Made by a program: the position numbers and the translations under genes. A stretch of DNA of 24,762 bases from positions 1 through 24,762 of the forward strand of contig JBDRKQ010000254.1 of the NCBI GenBank assembly GCA_043813895.1, given 5' to 3'. Position 1 is the stretch's first letter. The number at the start of each line of letters is the position of its first letter. Under the pieces are notes generated by a model. It saw only the letters and a program-made list of their open reading frames with translations. It had not been told where the DNA came from and made no database searches. This DNA comes from CAZTAR01 sp043813895 (GTDB lineage Bacteria; Planctomycetota; Phycisphaerae; UBA1845; UTPLA1). This document shows positions 7,374-14,803 of the stretch, in pieces.

Positions 7374-8741
7374 ATGCCCGTGAAATCCAGAATCATGATG
7401 ATCTCGACCCACGGCTATGTTTCGGCAGAGCCGGAGTTCGGCTTGCCGGACACGGGCGGCCAAGTGGTTTATGTCTTGGAACTCAGCAAGTGCCTCGCCA
7501 GGATGGGCTACCACGTCGATATCTACACGCGGCGCTTTCAGAAGCAGCCACAGATGGAGCGTTTGACGGATCGTGTCCGCGTCCTGCGATCGCGATGCGG
7601 CGGAGACGAGTTCATTCCGAAGGAGACGTTGTACGAGTTCATCCCGGAATGGGTTACGAATGTCTCACGGTACGTCAAGGCGAAGGGACTGAAGTACGCC
7701 TTCATTAATAGCCACTACTGGGATGCGGGTATGGCCGGACAGATGCTCGCCAACCGTCTGGGAATCCCGCACCTGCACACGCCGCACTCCATCGGTTCGT
7801 GGAAGCGCGACAACATGGACGAGCCTGCTGCCGCGCTGGAGGAGAAGTACAATTTCCGCCGGCGGATCCGTGAAGAGCGGCTGATCTACCAGGATTGTGA
7901 CGGCGTGATCGCCACGACGCCCCAGCAGCGGGACATCCTCGTCGCCGGAGAGTACGACACGCGCGCGTCGAAGATCTTCGTCATTCCGCCAGGCTACGAC
8001 GACACGCGGTTCTTTCCGGTGTCGAAGGCGACGCGACAGGCGCTGAAGGAGGAGCACAATCTGGCGGGCACGATCGTCCTCGCGCTCGGGCGGATGGCGC
8101 ACAACAAGGGCTACGACCTGCTTTTGCAGGCGATGCCGGTCGTGTTTTCCCGGATCAAGGATGCGAGGTTGTTGCTGGCCGTCGGGTCCACGATGCCTTC
8201 AGAGCGCGAGAAGGAACAGATCGGCGAGTTGAAATCGCTCGCGCAGGAACTGGGCATCGCCGACCGTGTGATCTTCGGGGATTATATCGAGGACGCCGAC
8301 CTGCCGGATTACTACCGCCTAGCGGACATCTTTGCCTTGAGCAGTCGCTACGAACCCTTTGGTATGACGGCGGTCGAGGCGATGGCCTGTGGGACGCCTG
8401 CCGTCATTACCACCGAAGGCGGGCTGTGGGAACAGGTTGTCTGGGGGCTGGAGGCGATCAGCGCCAATCCGTTCGACCCGGAGTCCTTCGGCCATGCGAT
8501 CTGCTTCGTGCTTTCCAATCAGCGGGTGGCGAACCAGCTCGCCAAGCGCGGGTCGGAAAAGGCCCGGGCGAGATTCACGTGGACGGGCATCGCGCAGCAA
8601 CTGCTCGGGGCCATCCACGGCCTTTCGCCGCGACCGAAGACTCGCGCGGAGGTGGAGTCCGGCAGGATGGATGACCTTGCCGAAGCGTTGACGGACGACG
8701 AGAGCCAGGAAGGCACACACACATCGATTGCGCGACAGTAG
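7374..8741 (+). CDS. mfpsA: GT4 glycosyltransferase, mannosylfructose-phosphate synthase-like
   Basis: The 455-residue retaining GT-B enzyme strongly resembles Agrobacterium mannosylfructose-phosphate synthase, which joins GDP-mannose and fructose 6-phosphate, and more broadly sucrose-phosphate synthases. Shared features are the N-terminal MISTHGYVSAEP...DTGGQVVYVLELSKCL loop, VDIYTRRF, FINSHYWDAG, HLHTPHSIGSWK, IPPGYDDTRFFPVS, ALGRMAHNKGYDLL and FTWTGIAQQLL. The EX7E nucleotide-sugar motif is E327 to E335 (in EPFGMTAVEAM). Length equals the Agrobacterium protein; the last 30 residues are acidic and unalignable. GAGGTGA at 7361-7367 supports the start. The product would be a non-reducing disaccharide phosphate, a compatible-solute precursor. 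No phosphatase partner (MfppA type) is adjacent, and sugar specificity (mannosyl versus glucosyl) cannot be proven from sequence. Confidence 0.8.
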   Translation: MPVKSRIMMISTHGYVSAEPEFGLPDTGGQVVYVLELSKCLARMGYHVDIYTRRFQKQPQMERLTDRVRVLRSRCGGDEFIPKETLYEFIPEWVTNVSRYVKAKGLKYAFINSHYWDAGMAGQMLANRLGIPHLHTPHSIGSWKRDNMDEPAAALEEKYNFRRRIREERLIYQDCDGVIATTPQQRDILVAGEYDTRASKIFVIPPGYDDTRFFPVSKATRQALKEEHNLAGTIVLALGRMAHNKGYDLLLQAMPVVFSRIKDARLLLAVGSTMPSEREKEQIGELKSLAQELGIADRVIFGDYIEDADLPDYYRLADIFALSSRYEPFGMTAVEAMACGTPAVITTEGGLWEQVVWGLEAISANPFDPESFGHAICFVLSNQRVANQLAKRGSEKARARFTWTGIAQQLLGAIHGLSPRPKTRAEVESGRMDDLAEALTDDESQEGTHTSIARQ

Positions 8742-8828
8742 CGATGCACGCCGCCTCCGTCCGCGCGCAGCGTCGGTCCTTCCGCGCCGACGTGCATGAT
8801 AGTCTCTTCTCGGCAGAGCGTTTGAGTT

Positions 8829-8890
8829 CCACGTTGTCGCCGCAGGTGAGCAAAGAGGAATCTTTGCTTCACCCGAGGCAACAACGTTGG
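8829..8890. repeat. Long imperfect inverted repeat, 25 pairs, GGAA loop
   Basis: The inner stem GGTGAGCAAAGA (8845-8856) pairs with TCTTTGCTTCACC (8861-8873), leaving one bulged T, around a GGAA (GNRA-type) tetraloop. A 7x7 internal region keeps 4 of 7 pairs. The outer stem CCACGTTGT (8829-8837) pairs with ACAACGTTGG (8881-8890), again with one bulged T. No run of T follows on either strand. It is unlike the short repeats elsewhere in the window. It could be a bidirectional terminator, an RNA processing site or a structured RNA. Confidence 0.8.
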
Positions 8891-8919
8891 CGCGGCGCTG
8901 GGATGCGGTGAACGAGGTG

Positions 8920-9030
8920 TCAGAGGCCCAGTCCGCCGAAGAGATTGGAGAACATCTCGAGGATGAACGTCCACAGGTTCTGAAACAGTGTCTGAAGGGA
9001 TTCGAGGAAGTTTGGAAAGCCGAGGTCCAT
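8920..9030 (-). CDS. Possible small hydrophobic peptide (36 aa)
   Basis: An open frame of 36 codons, MDLGFPNFLESLQTLFQNLW then TFILEMFSNLFGGLGL. It is very rich in Leu and Phe, with spaced polar residues, so an amphipathic or membrane-associated helix is likely. GGAG lies 8 bases upstream of the ATG (read GGAGTACCTGTG-ATG). About 78% of codons end in G or C, as in real genes here. A longer in-frame extension upstream shows no protein character. I do not recognise a family. Being so short, it may be chance; the support is the ribosome site plus composition. Confidence 0.4.
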   Translation of the reverse strand: MDLGFPNFLESLQTLFQNLWTFILEMFSNLFGGLGL

Positions 9031-9282
9031 CACAGGTACTCCATCGAGCCCGTAACCATGGTTTGATCTGCCCGACCCCTCGCCAGGCATGCGTTGAAGT
9101 GACGTCGCAAGCCGCGTGCCAGGAAGTGATTCCCATAAACCCGCCCGCGACCGGCCGACAGCCTGTGTCTCGTGGGCGGCGGGGCGATAGTGCCCAGGTT
9201 GCACCGCTGCGATGGGACAAGATTGCCCAGGAGGCGTTCTCCATCCATTGAAGCATTCGGCTCAGCTTCGGCTTAACCGTTG

Positions 9283-10878
9283 TTAGGGAGATGGGCTGCT
9301 TTTTGGGGGTTGCTTCATCAAGATGGTGAAACCGTCGAGCGTCGCGGCCGGGGCGTAGCCGCGCGCGGTCAACGGCCTTCTCGTGATTGCGTCCTGCAAG
9401 AAGACCCAGCGATCGTCGCTGGTTGGGGCTTCGTACGCGTCGGTGTCGCGTACGTCGAGTGTTCTGACCGGCCGGCGCGAGAAGTAGGCGGCACCGAGGA
9501 GGGACGTCTTTGCGGGATGGCCGTCCTCCGAGATGCCCGTCCAGCGGGTTTGCGGAGGCGTGTTCCGGTCGAGCCACTCGGCCAGCCGGTGCATCGCATC
9601 CAGACGTCTTGCGGCTTTGTCCCGATCGAGGTCGGCCCGGACCTGGGTCAGCCGCAGCTCGCCAACTTGTGCGAGGAGCAGCAGCAGGAGGCACGCGGCG
9701 AGAAGGGGCCTCTCGAATCGCCAGCGCCCGGGGCGTCTCCACCAGGCCAGCCCGACCCAGATCAGGTAGCCTGAGAACAGGGGCATGAGCGGGGTCACGA
9801 GCCTCACGCCCTCATTCCACGGCCAGAAGGCGAGCATCCCGAGCGTGAGCAGTACGTAGGCATCGGCGGGCGATCGCGCTCGCAGGAGTCGAACGATGGC
9901 GGCGAGGATGAAGAAGCCACCGACGAGCCACGAGGTAACGGAATCGAACGGCGGATTGAAGACGCGCCATGCGATGTGTTGAGGAACGGTGGCGGCCTTG
10001 ATCGCATCGAGCTGAAGCGGGCCGAATTTGCAGAACCGCTCAATCTGAAGTGCCAACCCGGTGGCATCCGTGTCTTCCGCCTCGCGGGCAATCGTCCATT
10101 GGCGGTAGTAGTCCGACCCGGCGGCGTACGCGTGTTGGCGCCATTGCCACAGGAGGTACGGCCCGAACGCGAACGCGGCGAATAAGACGGAGATTGCGAT
10201 TCGTTGGCGGAGTTGCCCGGCGCGGGCGTTGGGCCGAATGACGGCGGCGAGCAGGAGAATCGCCAGGACCGTTCCTGCCGATCTCGTCAAGAGCGTGGCA
10301 GCTGCGAGGATGCCCGCGAGCGCGACGGTATAGGCTTTGACCGGCGGGCGGCGCCACCAGCGATTCAATACGAGCAGCGTTCCGATCGAGAGGGGCAGGT
10401 AGATGGGCTCCGAGAGAACGACGGTCGTTTGTTTCAGGAGCACCGCGCTTGTGGCCACGAGCAGACCTGCGAGCCACGCGGGTAGCTCGCCGAGTTCACG
10501 CCGATAGAGCAGGTAAGTGAGGACGCTGGTGACGGCCCAGGACAACATGAACAACGTGCGGAGCGGCAGGGCGGGCAGATCGCCGAGGGTCAGCAGGGGG
10601 GCGATAAGGGTCGGGAAACCCGGGGGGCGAATGAGGTGATGGTCGGGATACCGGCCGGTTTCGACGAGCGTTCTGGCCGTGTCGAGATACGCGAAACTGT
10701 CGGGCGAGAGTGAGCACCATCGGCCCAAGGTCGGGATCGCGGCGGCGAGAACGATCGCTACGAGCACGGCGGCGCGGGCCACGACGGCGCGGCGGCTGGG
10801 GGACGGACCTCCGGAAACCGAGCCGCTCTCCCACGGTGCGGCACGCGCGTTCGCATTTGATTGGGCTGGGTCAGACAT
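9283..10878 (-). CDS. Polytopic GT-C glycosyltransferase, ArnT/PMT (GT39)-like
   Basis: The 531-residue integral membrane protein has about 11 hydrophobic segments, the first at about 32-50. The first periplasmic loop carries SPDSFAYLDTARTLVETGRYPD followed by RPPGFPTLIAPLL. That is the acidic D-x-x-Y-L / RPPGYP signature of GT-C enzymes that use polyprenyl-phosphate sugars (ArnT, PMT and related families). A C-terminal soluble region (about 425-531) follows the last helix. It probably transfers a sugar to a lipid, glycan or protein on the outer face of the inner membrane; donor and acceptor are unknown. The frame stays open to 11145, but those extra residues are the translation of a hairpin repeat. 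I therefore start at MSDPAQ (10878), with AGAGG immediately upstream at unusually short spacing. It is divergent from the YbjQ genes. Confidence 0.82.
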   Translation of the reverse strand: MSDPAQSNANARAAPWESGSVSGGPSPSRRAVVARAAVLVAIVLAAAIPTLGRWCSLSPDSFAYLDTARTLVETGRYPDHHLIRPPGFPTLIAPLLTLGDLPALPLRTLFMLSWAVTSVLTYLLYRRELGELPAWLAGLLVATSAVLLKQTTVVLSEPIYLPLSIGTLLVLNRWWRRPPVKAYTVALAGILAAATLLTRSAGTVLAILLLAAVIRPNARAGQLRQRIAISVLFAAFAFGPYLLWQWRQHAYAAGSDYYRQWTIAREAEDTDATGLALQIERFCKFGPLQLDAIKAATVPQHIAWRVFNPPFDSVTSWLVGGFFILAAIVRLLRARSPADAYVLLTLGMLAFWPWNEGVRLVTPLMPLFSGYLIWVGLAWWRRPGRWRFERPLLAACLLLLLLAQVGELRLTQVRADLDRDKAARRLDAMHRLAEWLDRNTPPQTRWTGISEDGHPAKTSLLGAAYFSRRPVRTLDVRDTDAYEAPTSDDRWVFLQDAITRRPLTARGYAPAATLDGFTILMKQPPKSSPSP

Positions 10879-10912
10879 GGCCTCTATTACGGCAGCGTGC
10901 TCATCTCGGTGC

Positions 10913-10935
10913 CACTGGCGGGCAAGCCGCCAGTG
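10913..10935. repeat. Palindromic repeat family A
   Basis: CACTGGCGG-n5-CCGCCAGTG is a perfect 9-bp inverted repeat, flanked by GTGC and GCACC as in the copies at 2782 and 20267. Confidence 0.85.
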
Positions 10936-11093
10936 GCACCGGCCCGGGTGCGTCCGGCGCCGTTCTCCAATCCAGGCAAGTGGTCCTCGCGTCCGATTCA
11001 TCGACGGATGCGCCGGAAAGCTGAAACGGAACAGGACATGCACATCGTGAGCGAATAAGGGCGTACGCATAAACAAGCTGAACGAATACCGAA

Positions 11094-11147
11094 GGGTGGT
11101 ACGGGCATCCCGCCCGTAGCTGCACGGGCAAGATGCCCGTACCACCC
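11094..11147. repeat. 54-nt nested inverted repeat (family D)
   Basis: GGGTGGTACGGGCAT (11094-11108) is perfectly complementary to ATGCCCGTACCACCC (11133-11147). Inside is a second stem, GCCCGT (11112-11117) with ACGGGC (11124-11129). The repeated core CGGGCAT/GCCCGT looks like an internally duplicated element. I recognise this type of sequence as a dispersed intergenic repeat that often gives rise to false reading frames. Confidence 0.85.
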
Positions 11148-11294
11148 ATATGAAATGTGCAACTTATTCATGCGCGAGTCCTAAAGGCCGTTCTTGACGC
11201 GCGGTGCCCCGGACGCCAGGATGCGCCGTAGAAGACAGGCAGGCGGACTCTTTTGCGCCCGTCGGCCCTGATCGAGCTGAAAGGCCTTTGTTCC

Positions 11295-11609
11295 ATGATC
11301 GTCGTGAATACGGAGACAATACCAGGCATGACCGTTCGTGAGGTCAAGGGCCTGGTGCAGGGCAATACGATCCGCGCGAAGCACCTCGGTCGGGATATCG
11401 CCGCCGGGCTGAAGAACCTCGTGGGCGGCGAGTTGAGAGGCTATACCGAGCTGCTCACGGAAGCGCGTCGAGAGGCGATGGAGCGGATGATCGCGCAGGC
11501 CCACCAGTTAGGGGCGAATGCCATTCTGAATGCCAGGTTCACGACGAGCGCGGTGGCGCAAGGGGCCGCCGAGTTATACGCCTATGGGACTGCCGTGATC
11601 GTGGAGTAG
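11295..11609 (+). CDS. YbjQ / UPF0145 family protein
   Basis: The 104-residue soluble protein of the YbjQ fold (UPF0145, sometimes named a putative heavy-metal-binding domain) forms ring-like oligomers in solved relatives; its function is not established. The family pattern is visible: VNTETIPGMTVREVKGLVQGNTI at the N-terminus, GRDIAAGLKNLVGGELRGYTELLTEAR in the middle (IVGG...Y in E. coli YbjQ), then A...LGANAILNARFTT and YAYGTAVIV at the end. Length equals E. coli YbjQ (107). The ATG at 11295 is preceded by AAAGG. An upstream in-frame ATG at 11253 would add residues that do not align. The next gene, 51 bp on, encodes a membrane-anchored paralogue. Confidence 0.85.
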   Translation: MIVVNTETIPGMTVREVKGLVQGNTIRAKHLGRDIAAGLKNLVGGELRGYTELLTEARREAMERMIAQAHQLGANAILNARFTTSAVAQGAAELYAYGTAVIVE

Positions 11610-11660
11610 TTCGCCCCGGCCGAGCCGTGCGTCTCACCCTCCTGTCGTTGGAGAGCCAGA

Positions 11661-12149
11661 ATGATCCAGTTCTGGATGCAGGTTATTCCCGTCGTTGCCC
11701 TGCTGATGCTGGGCGTCCTGGCCGGCGGATTTATGGAACGCCGCCACCTGAGGCAGCTTGCCGTCCGGGAGGCGCAGGTGCGCGACGTGCTGCTGACAAA
11801 CCTCAAGCGGCCGGTGAATGAAGCGGCCATCGAGAGCGTCCACTTCGTGGGCGGGCAGGTCGTGATTGCCACCGACTACTTTAAGACCTTCGCCACGGCG
11901 ATGCGGAACCTCGTCGGTGGAGAGATGCACGCGGCGCAGAAGCTGCTCGACCGCGCCCGTCGTGAGGCGATCCTCCGGATGATCGGCGAGGCGCAGCGGT
12001 ACGGCGCGACGGAAGTCTGTAATGTTCGCTTCGCCTTCTGCAACATCACGCAGATGAGTGGTAACAAGGGCGCGATGGCGGTCGAGATTTACGCCTATGG
12101 GACCGCGATCGTGCGAAAGCACGCGGCGACGACTCATGCCCATGCCTGA
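11661..12149 (+). CDS. Membrane-anchored YbjQ-domain protein
   Basis: The 162-residue paralogue of the preceding gene has an N-terminal transmembrane helix (about residues 5-24, WMQVIPVVALLMLGVLAGGF) and a short basic/coil linker. The YbjQ domain occupies about 50-155: DYFKTFATAMRNLVGGEMHAAQKLLDRARREA, YGATEVCNVRFAF, EIYAYGTAIV. Shared phrases with the first copy (NLVGGE, EAR/RARREA, YAYGTA) point to tandem duplication followed by acquisition or loss of the anchor. GGAG stands upstream of the ATG. The 3' end overlaps the following protease gene, suggesting translational coupling. The role is unknown. Confidence 0.82.
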   Translation: MIQFWMQVIPVVALLMLGVLAGGFMERRHLRQLAVREAQVRDVLLTNLKRPVNEAAIESVHFVGGQVVIATDYFKTFATAMRNLVGGEMHAAQKLLDRARREAILRMIGEAQRYGATEVCNVRFAFCNITQMSGNKGAMAVEIYAYGTAIVRKHAATTHAHA

Positions 12150-13005
12150 TCGCGAGCCCTCCGCTGATCGTGAGCCGCATCCTGCGGATCAACCGGCTGC
12201 CGGAGATCCGTCCGAGCAGGCGGCGGACCGCGTCTTGCGGCGGCGTCGCACCGGGCCGACCGACCGAGAGGAACTCAGCCGACATTCCGTTTTCGACGAG
12301 CCCGACATCTTCCCTGGCCGCGCCCCCGAAACGATCGAGCAGGATTGGAGCTGCGACAACTGCGGATACAACCTCCGCGGATTGCCGACGGGTCATCGCT
12401 GTCCCGAGTGCGGGCACATCGAACTCTACCGCCCGCCGCCGCCGGGCGAGGCCAGTCTTGGGGATTGGTTTCGGAAGAAGCAGGCCGTCGTTTCTTCGAG
12501 CGCCAGTTGGTGGGCGGTGGTGCTGGCGGCGGTGCTGGGCGGGCCTTGGGCGGTGCTGGGCACGATGTTCGTCGCCGGCGTCCCACACCTCTTATTCGTC
12601 GCTGTGATGGGGCCGGCGGCGGAAGAGGTGATGAAGCTCGCGGCGATCGCCGTTCTCGTGGAGGTTCGACCGTGGCTGATCAAGCGGGAGGAGCAAATCC
12701 GCGTCGCCGCAATCGGTAGTGCGCTCGCATTCGCGGTCATCGAAAACTTGCTCTACTTGAAATGGTATATCGCCGCGCCTTCATTCGGCATTGTGCTCTG
12801 GCGCTGGATCGTTTGCACCGGACTTCACGTGACTTGCACCTGGATCGCGGTCGGAGGGTTGGTTGCGGCCTGGCGCCACGTGAATACTGAGGCGAGGGTG
12901 ATCCGGCGGGGGGAGGCGATCCGAGGGCTGGCGTTCGCCATCATCCTCCACGGGACATACAACGCCGCCATCACGTTTCTGCAATTCTCCGGCGTGATCT
13001 TCTGA
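12136..13005 (+). CDS. PrsW-family (CPBP-like) intramembrane protease with N-terminal zinc ribbon
   Basis: The 289-residue polytopic membrane protein resembles PrsW (peptidase M82), which cleaves anti-sigma factors or other membrane substrates inside the bilayer. A charged, probably disordered region (1-65) precedes a zinc ribbon: C73xxC76-GYNLRGL-C89xxC92. The membrane part (about 118-289) carries the conserved sites E163/E164 (AAEEVMK), E203 in AFAVIEN, H231 in GLHVT, and H272 in ILHGTYNA. The start overlaps the preceding YbjQ gene by 14 bases (12136) or, at a second ATG (12142), by 8. Neither has a good Shine-Dalgarno, so coupling to the upstream gene is likely. The CGYNLRGL ribbon is frequent in Planctomycetota proteins. 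The substrate is unknown; the adjacent anchored YbjQ protein is a candidate partner. Confidence 0.85.
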   Translation: MPMPDREPSADREPHPADQPAAGDPSEQAADRVLRRRRTGPTDREELSRHSVFDEPDIFPGRAPETIEQDWSCDNCGYNLRGLPTGHRCPECGHIELYRPPPPGEASLGDWFRKKQAVVSSSASWWAVVLAAVLGGPWAVLGTMFVAGVPHLLFVAVMGPAAEEVMKLAAIAVLVEVRPWLIKREEQIRVAAIGSALAFAVIENLLYLKWYIAAPSFGIVLWRWIVCTGLHVTCTWIAVGGLVAAWRHVNTEARVIRRGEAIRGLAFAIILHGTYNAAITFLQFSGVIF

Positions 13006-13044
13006 TCGCCTGGAAGCCAGATCAAGAGACCTTGGGGATGCGTG

Positions 13045-13061
13045 AGTGTCTTTGTGACACT
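13045..13061. promoter_or_regulatory. Inverted repeat AGTGTC-n5-GACACT, candidate operator
   Basis: Perfect 6-bp arms around TTTGT, 40 bases after the PrsW gene and about 390 bases before the DUF342 gene. It could be a regulator site or a weak hairpin; nothing else identifies it. Confidence 0.2.
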
Positions 13062-13161
13062 GCGGTCAGTCCTTCCCTACTCAGGGCGTAGCGGTGCGTA
13101 CTGGTCACTTTGTGCCACACGCATTTGTTCACTCCTCTGATGCCCCAAAAAACACGGCGTT

Positions 13162-13174
13162 GTTCAGCCTGAAC
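13162..13174. promoter_or_regulatory. Inverted repeat GTTCAG-C-CTGAAC, candidate operator
   Basis: A perfect 6-bp palindrome around one base, the size of a dimeric regulator half-site pair. It lies about 280 bases upstream of the first gene of the chemosensory-like operon. The GTTC/GAAC halves recall LexA-type boxes, but spacing and context do not establish this. Confidence 0.2.
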
Positions 13175-13452
13175 AGGCGACGGAGTCGGACTCTGTATTG
13201 GCGCAAGGACAGCGTGTCGGCACTCGGTAAAGCACGCCCAAACTGCGAATGTCCAGGTGGGATCAGGGCGATAAGACTACGGGCAGACAGGTTGAGTCGC
13301 GACTCCGGCCGGTGGGTCGGTCGGACAGCGCGACGAGCCTCTCCGGCACCCAGCCGGTGGACGAGTCGGGTTGCGAGGACTGTAAGCGCCCGATGATGGT
13401 CGCCCCATGCCGGCAACAACCGCCGATTCTACCCTCGCCGAGGAGTAGTGAC

Positions 13453-14784
13453 ATGGGTAACGACAGCGCTGTACTGCGAATCACTGTCGAAGTTTCGAAA
13501 GACGGACTCCAGGCATGGATCAGGCCGACAGCGCCTGATGACCCCCGACCCTTGAGCCGGGAGGACGTATTGGCTGCGCTCGAAGACGCCGACATTGTCC
13601 TGAACGACTCAGTTAACGAGAAGATCGAAGCCTTCCTCTCTCCGCCGGAAGACCCGGAAGACAGGCCCGACCGATTCCTGGTCGCCCAGGGGAAGCCGCC
13701 CATCGAAGGAACCGACGACGAGTTCATCGCGATGAAAGACGTTGATTCGTCGGAGTCCGAAGATGGTGAAGAAGAGAACGACGATGGGCGAATCGACTTC
13801 CACGCGTTCAGTATGATCGTCACGGTCGAGGTAGACGAACCTGTCGGCAAGGTCACCAAGGCCGTTCCCGGCACGCCCGGCTGCGATGTACACGGCAAGG
13901 CAATTGAGCCGAAGAGAACCGTCCGAAGAGTGGAACTTGATTCGACGGTGCGGCGCACGGGAGAGGACCCATCGTTGATCTTGGCGAACACGGCAGGCAA
14001 GGTTGTCTATGAAAACAACTCCGTCAGGATTGTCGAGATCGTGAAGGTCAACGGGGACGTTGACTACGAGAGTGGGAATGTCAAGTCTTCCACGGACGTC
14101 ATCATCACCGGGACCATCCTTGACGAATTCGAGGTCAGCTCCAAGCAAGGTGTCTTTGTCAGTGGTGCGATCCAGGCGGCCAAGGTCGAAGCCGAAGGCG
14201 ACGTGCTGGTCAAAGGGGGGGTCATCAGCCGGCACAAAGGCGCTGTCCGGGCAGGCGGGCAAATCGCCCTCAAGTTCGCCTCGGAAGCCATGCTGACCTC
14301 CGGCGGGGATGTCAGCGTCACAAGAGAGCTGATGAATTGCCAGGTTCACTGTGAAGGTGTTTGCAGGGTTGTCCGCGGCGACGTGATCGGCGGTGAGGTT
14401 TACGCAAAGGTCGGTCTCGAAGCCTGCGCCATCGGGAGCAGGGCGGCCGTCCCGACGAGCATCATCGTCGGCATTCATCCCAGCGTCCTTGCCAAGGTGA
14501 ACAACGCGACCGAGCGCAATCGACTGGATCTGACCGGCGCGGCACAGGGGTGCCAGGCGCCTTACGTGCTCGTCAGCAAGGTCGTTTATCCGGGTTCTCG
14601 CATCCGGATAGGCCGCAAGCACGTCGTGTTCGCTCATGAACTGAAGGGCCCGGTAAGGATCGAGAAACGCAAAGTGAAGAGTGTTACCGAGTTCGTAGCG
14701 GTCAGCCAGGCGAGCGGTTCGATCACAGTGCTCAAGAGCATCGAGGTTGTGGACGACGAGGGTGGGGGCTCCGGCCCGCATTAG
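13453..14784 (+). CDS. DUF342 / FapA-like protein
   Basis: The 443-residue protein belongs to the DUF342 (FapA) family, whose characterised members include a Vibrio factor affecting polar flagellar assembly. The N-terminal third includes a very acidic insert (about 97-115, SSESEDGEEENDDG). The family block GKVTKAVPGTPGCDVHGKAI follows. A long run of short repeating beta strands (about 197-335; NGDVDYESGN, ITGTI, VFVSGAI, VLVKGGV, GAVRAGGQI, MLTSGGDVSV) is the expected right-handed beta-helix, ending in CAIGSRAAVPTSIIVG. A C-terminal segment lacks the long coiled coil many relatives have there. GAGGAG at 13440-13445 fixes the start. It is first in a run with cheD, HDOD, cheY, cheX and cheR, so it may be a scaffold or positioning element for that pathway. 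Confidence 0.82.
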   Translation: MGNDSAVLRITVEVSKDGLQAWIRPTAPDDPRPLSREDVLAALEDADIVLNDSVNEKIEAFLSPPEDPEDRPDRFLVAQGKPPIEGTDDEFIAMKDVDSSESEDGEEENDDGRIDFHAFSMIVTVEVDEPVGKVTKAVPGTPGCDVHGKAIEPKRTVRRVELDSTVRRTGEDPSLILANTAGKVVYENNSVRIVEIVKVNGDVDYESGNVKSSTDVIITGTILDEFEVSSKQGVFVSGAIQAAKVEAEGDVLVKGGVISRHKGAVRAGGQIALKFASEAMLTSGGDVSVTRELMNCQVHCEGVCRVVRGDVIGGEVYAKVGLEACAIGSRAAVPTSIIVGIHPSVLAKVNNATERNRLDLTGAAQGCQAPYVLVSKVVYPGSRIRIGRKHVVFAHELKGPVRIEKRKVKSVTEFVAVSQASGSITVLKSIEVVDDEGGGSGPH

Positions 14785-14803
14785 AGGAAGGGAAGACCCG
14801 CGG

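Larger units (their letters stand above)
8742..9282. other. Intergenic region between convergent glycosyltransferase genes
   Basis: About 540 bp with no large gene. It contains a 6-bp hairpin just past the GT4 gene (CGTCGG 8771-8776 / CCGACG 8787-8792, no T-tract), a long 62-nt hairpin at 8829-8890 and one possible small reading frame at 8920-9030. Nothing else was recognised. Confidence 0.55.
10879..11294. other. Intergenic region between divergent GT39 and YbjQ genes
   Basis: About 416 bp with no convincing gene. It holds a family A hairpin at 10913-10935 and the longer hairpin at 11094-11147. The promoters for both flanking genes should lie here, but no clear hexamer pair was found. Confidence 0.55.
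13006..13452. other. Intergenic region upstream of the chemosensory-like operon
   Basis: About 450 bp with no supported gene. The frame of the DUF342 gene is open back to 13249, but those residues look random and the ribosome site is at 13440-13445. Two short perfect inverted repeats lie here (13045-13061 and 13162-13174). No clear sigma54 or sigma28 promoter was found. Confidence 0.5.

Noticed and set aside
8771..8792. Rho-independent terminator after the GT4 gene
   Set aside because: The 6-bp hairpin has a 10-base loop and no following T run, so it cannot be called an intrinsic terminator.
10879..11145. Upstream extension of the GT39 glycosyltransferase (89 extra residues)
   Set aside because: The extra sequence is the translation of two hairpin repeats (10913-10935 and 11094-11147) and has no family similarity; a Met directly before the conserved region is a better start.
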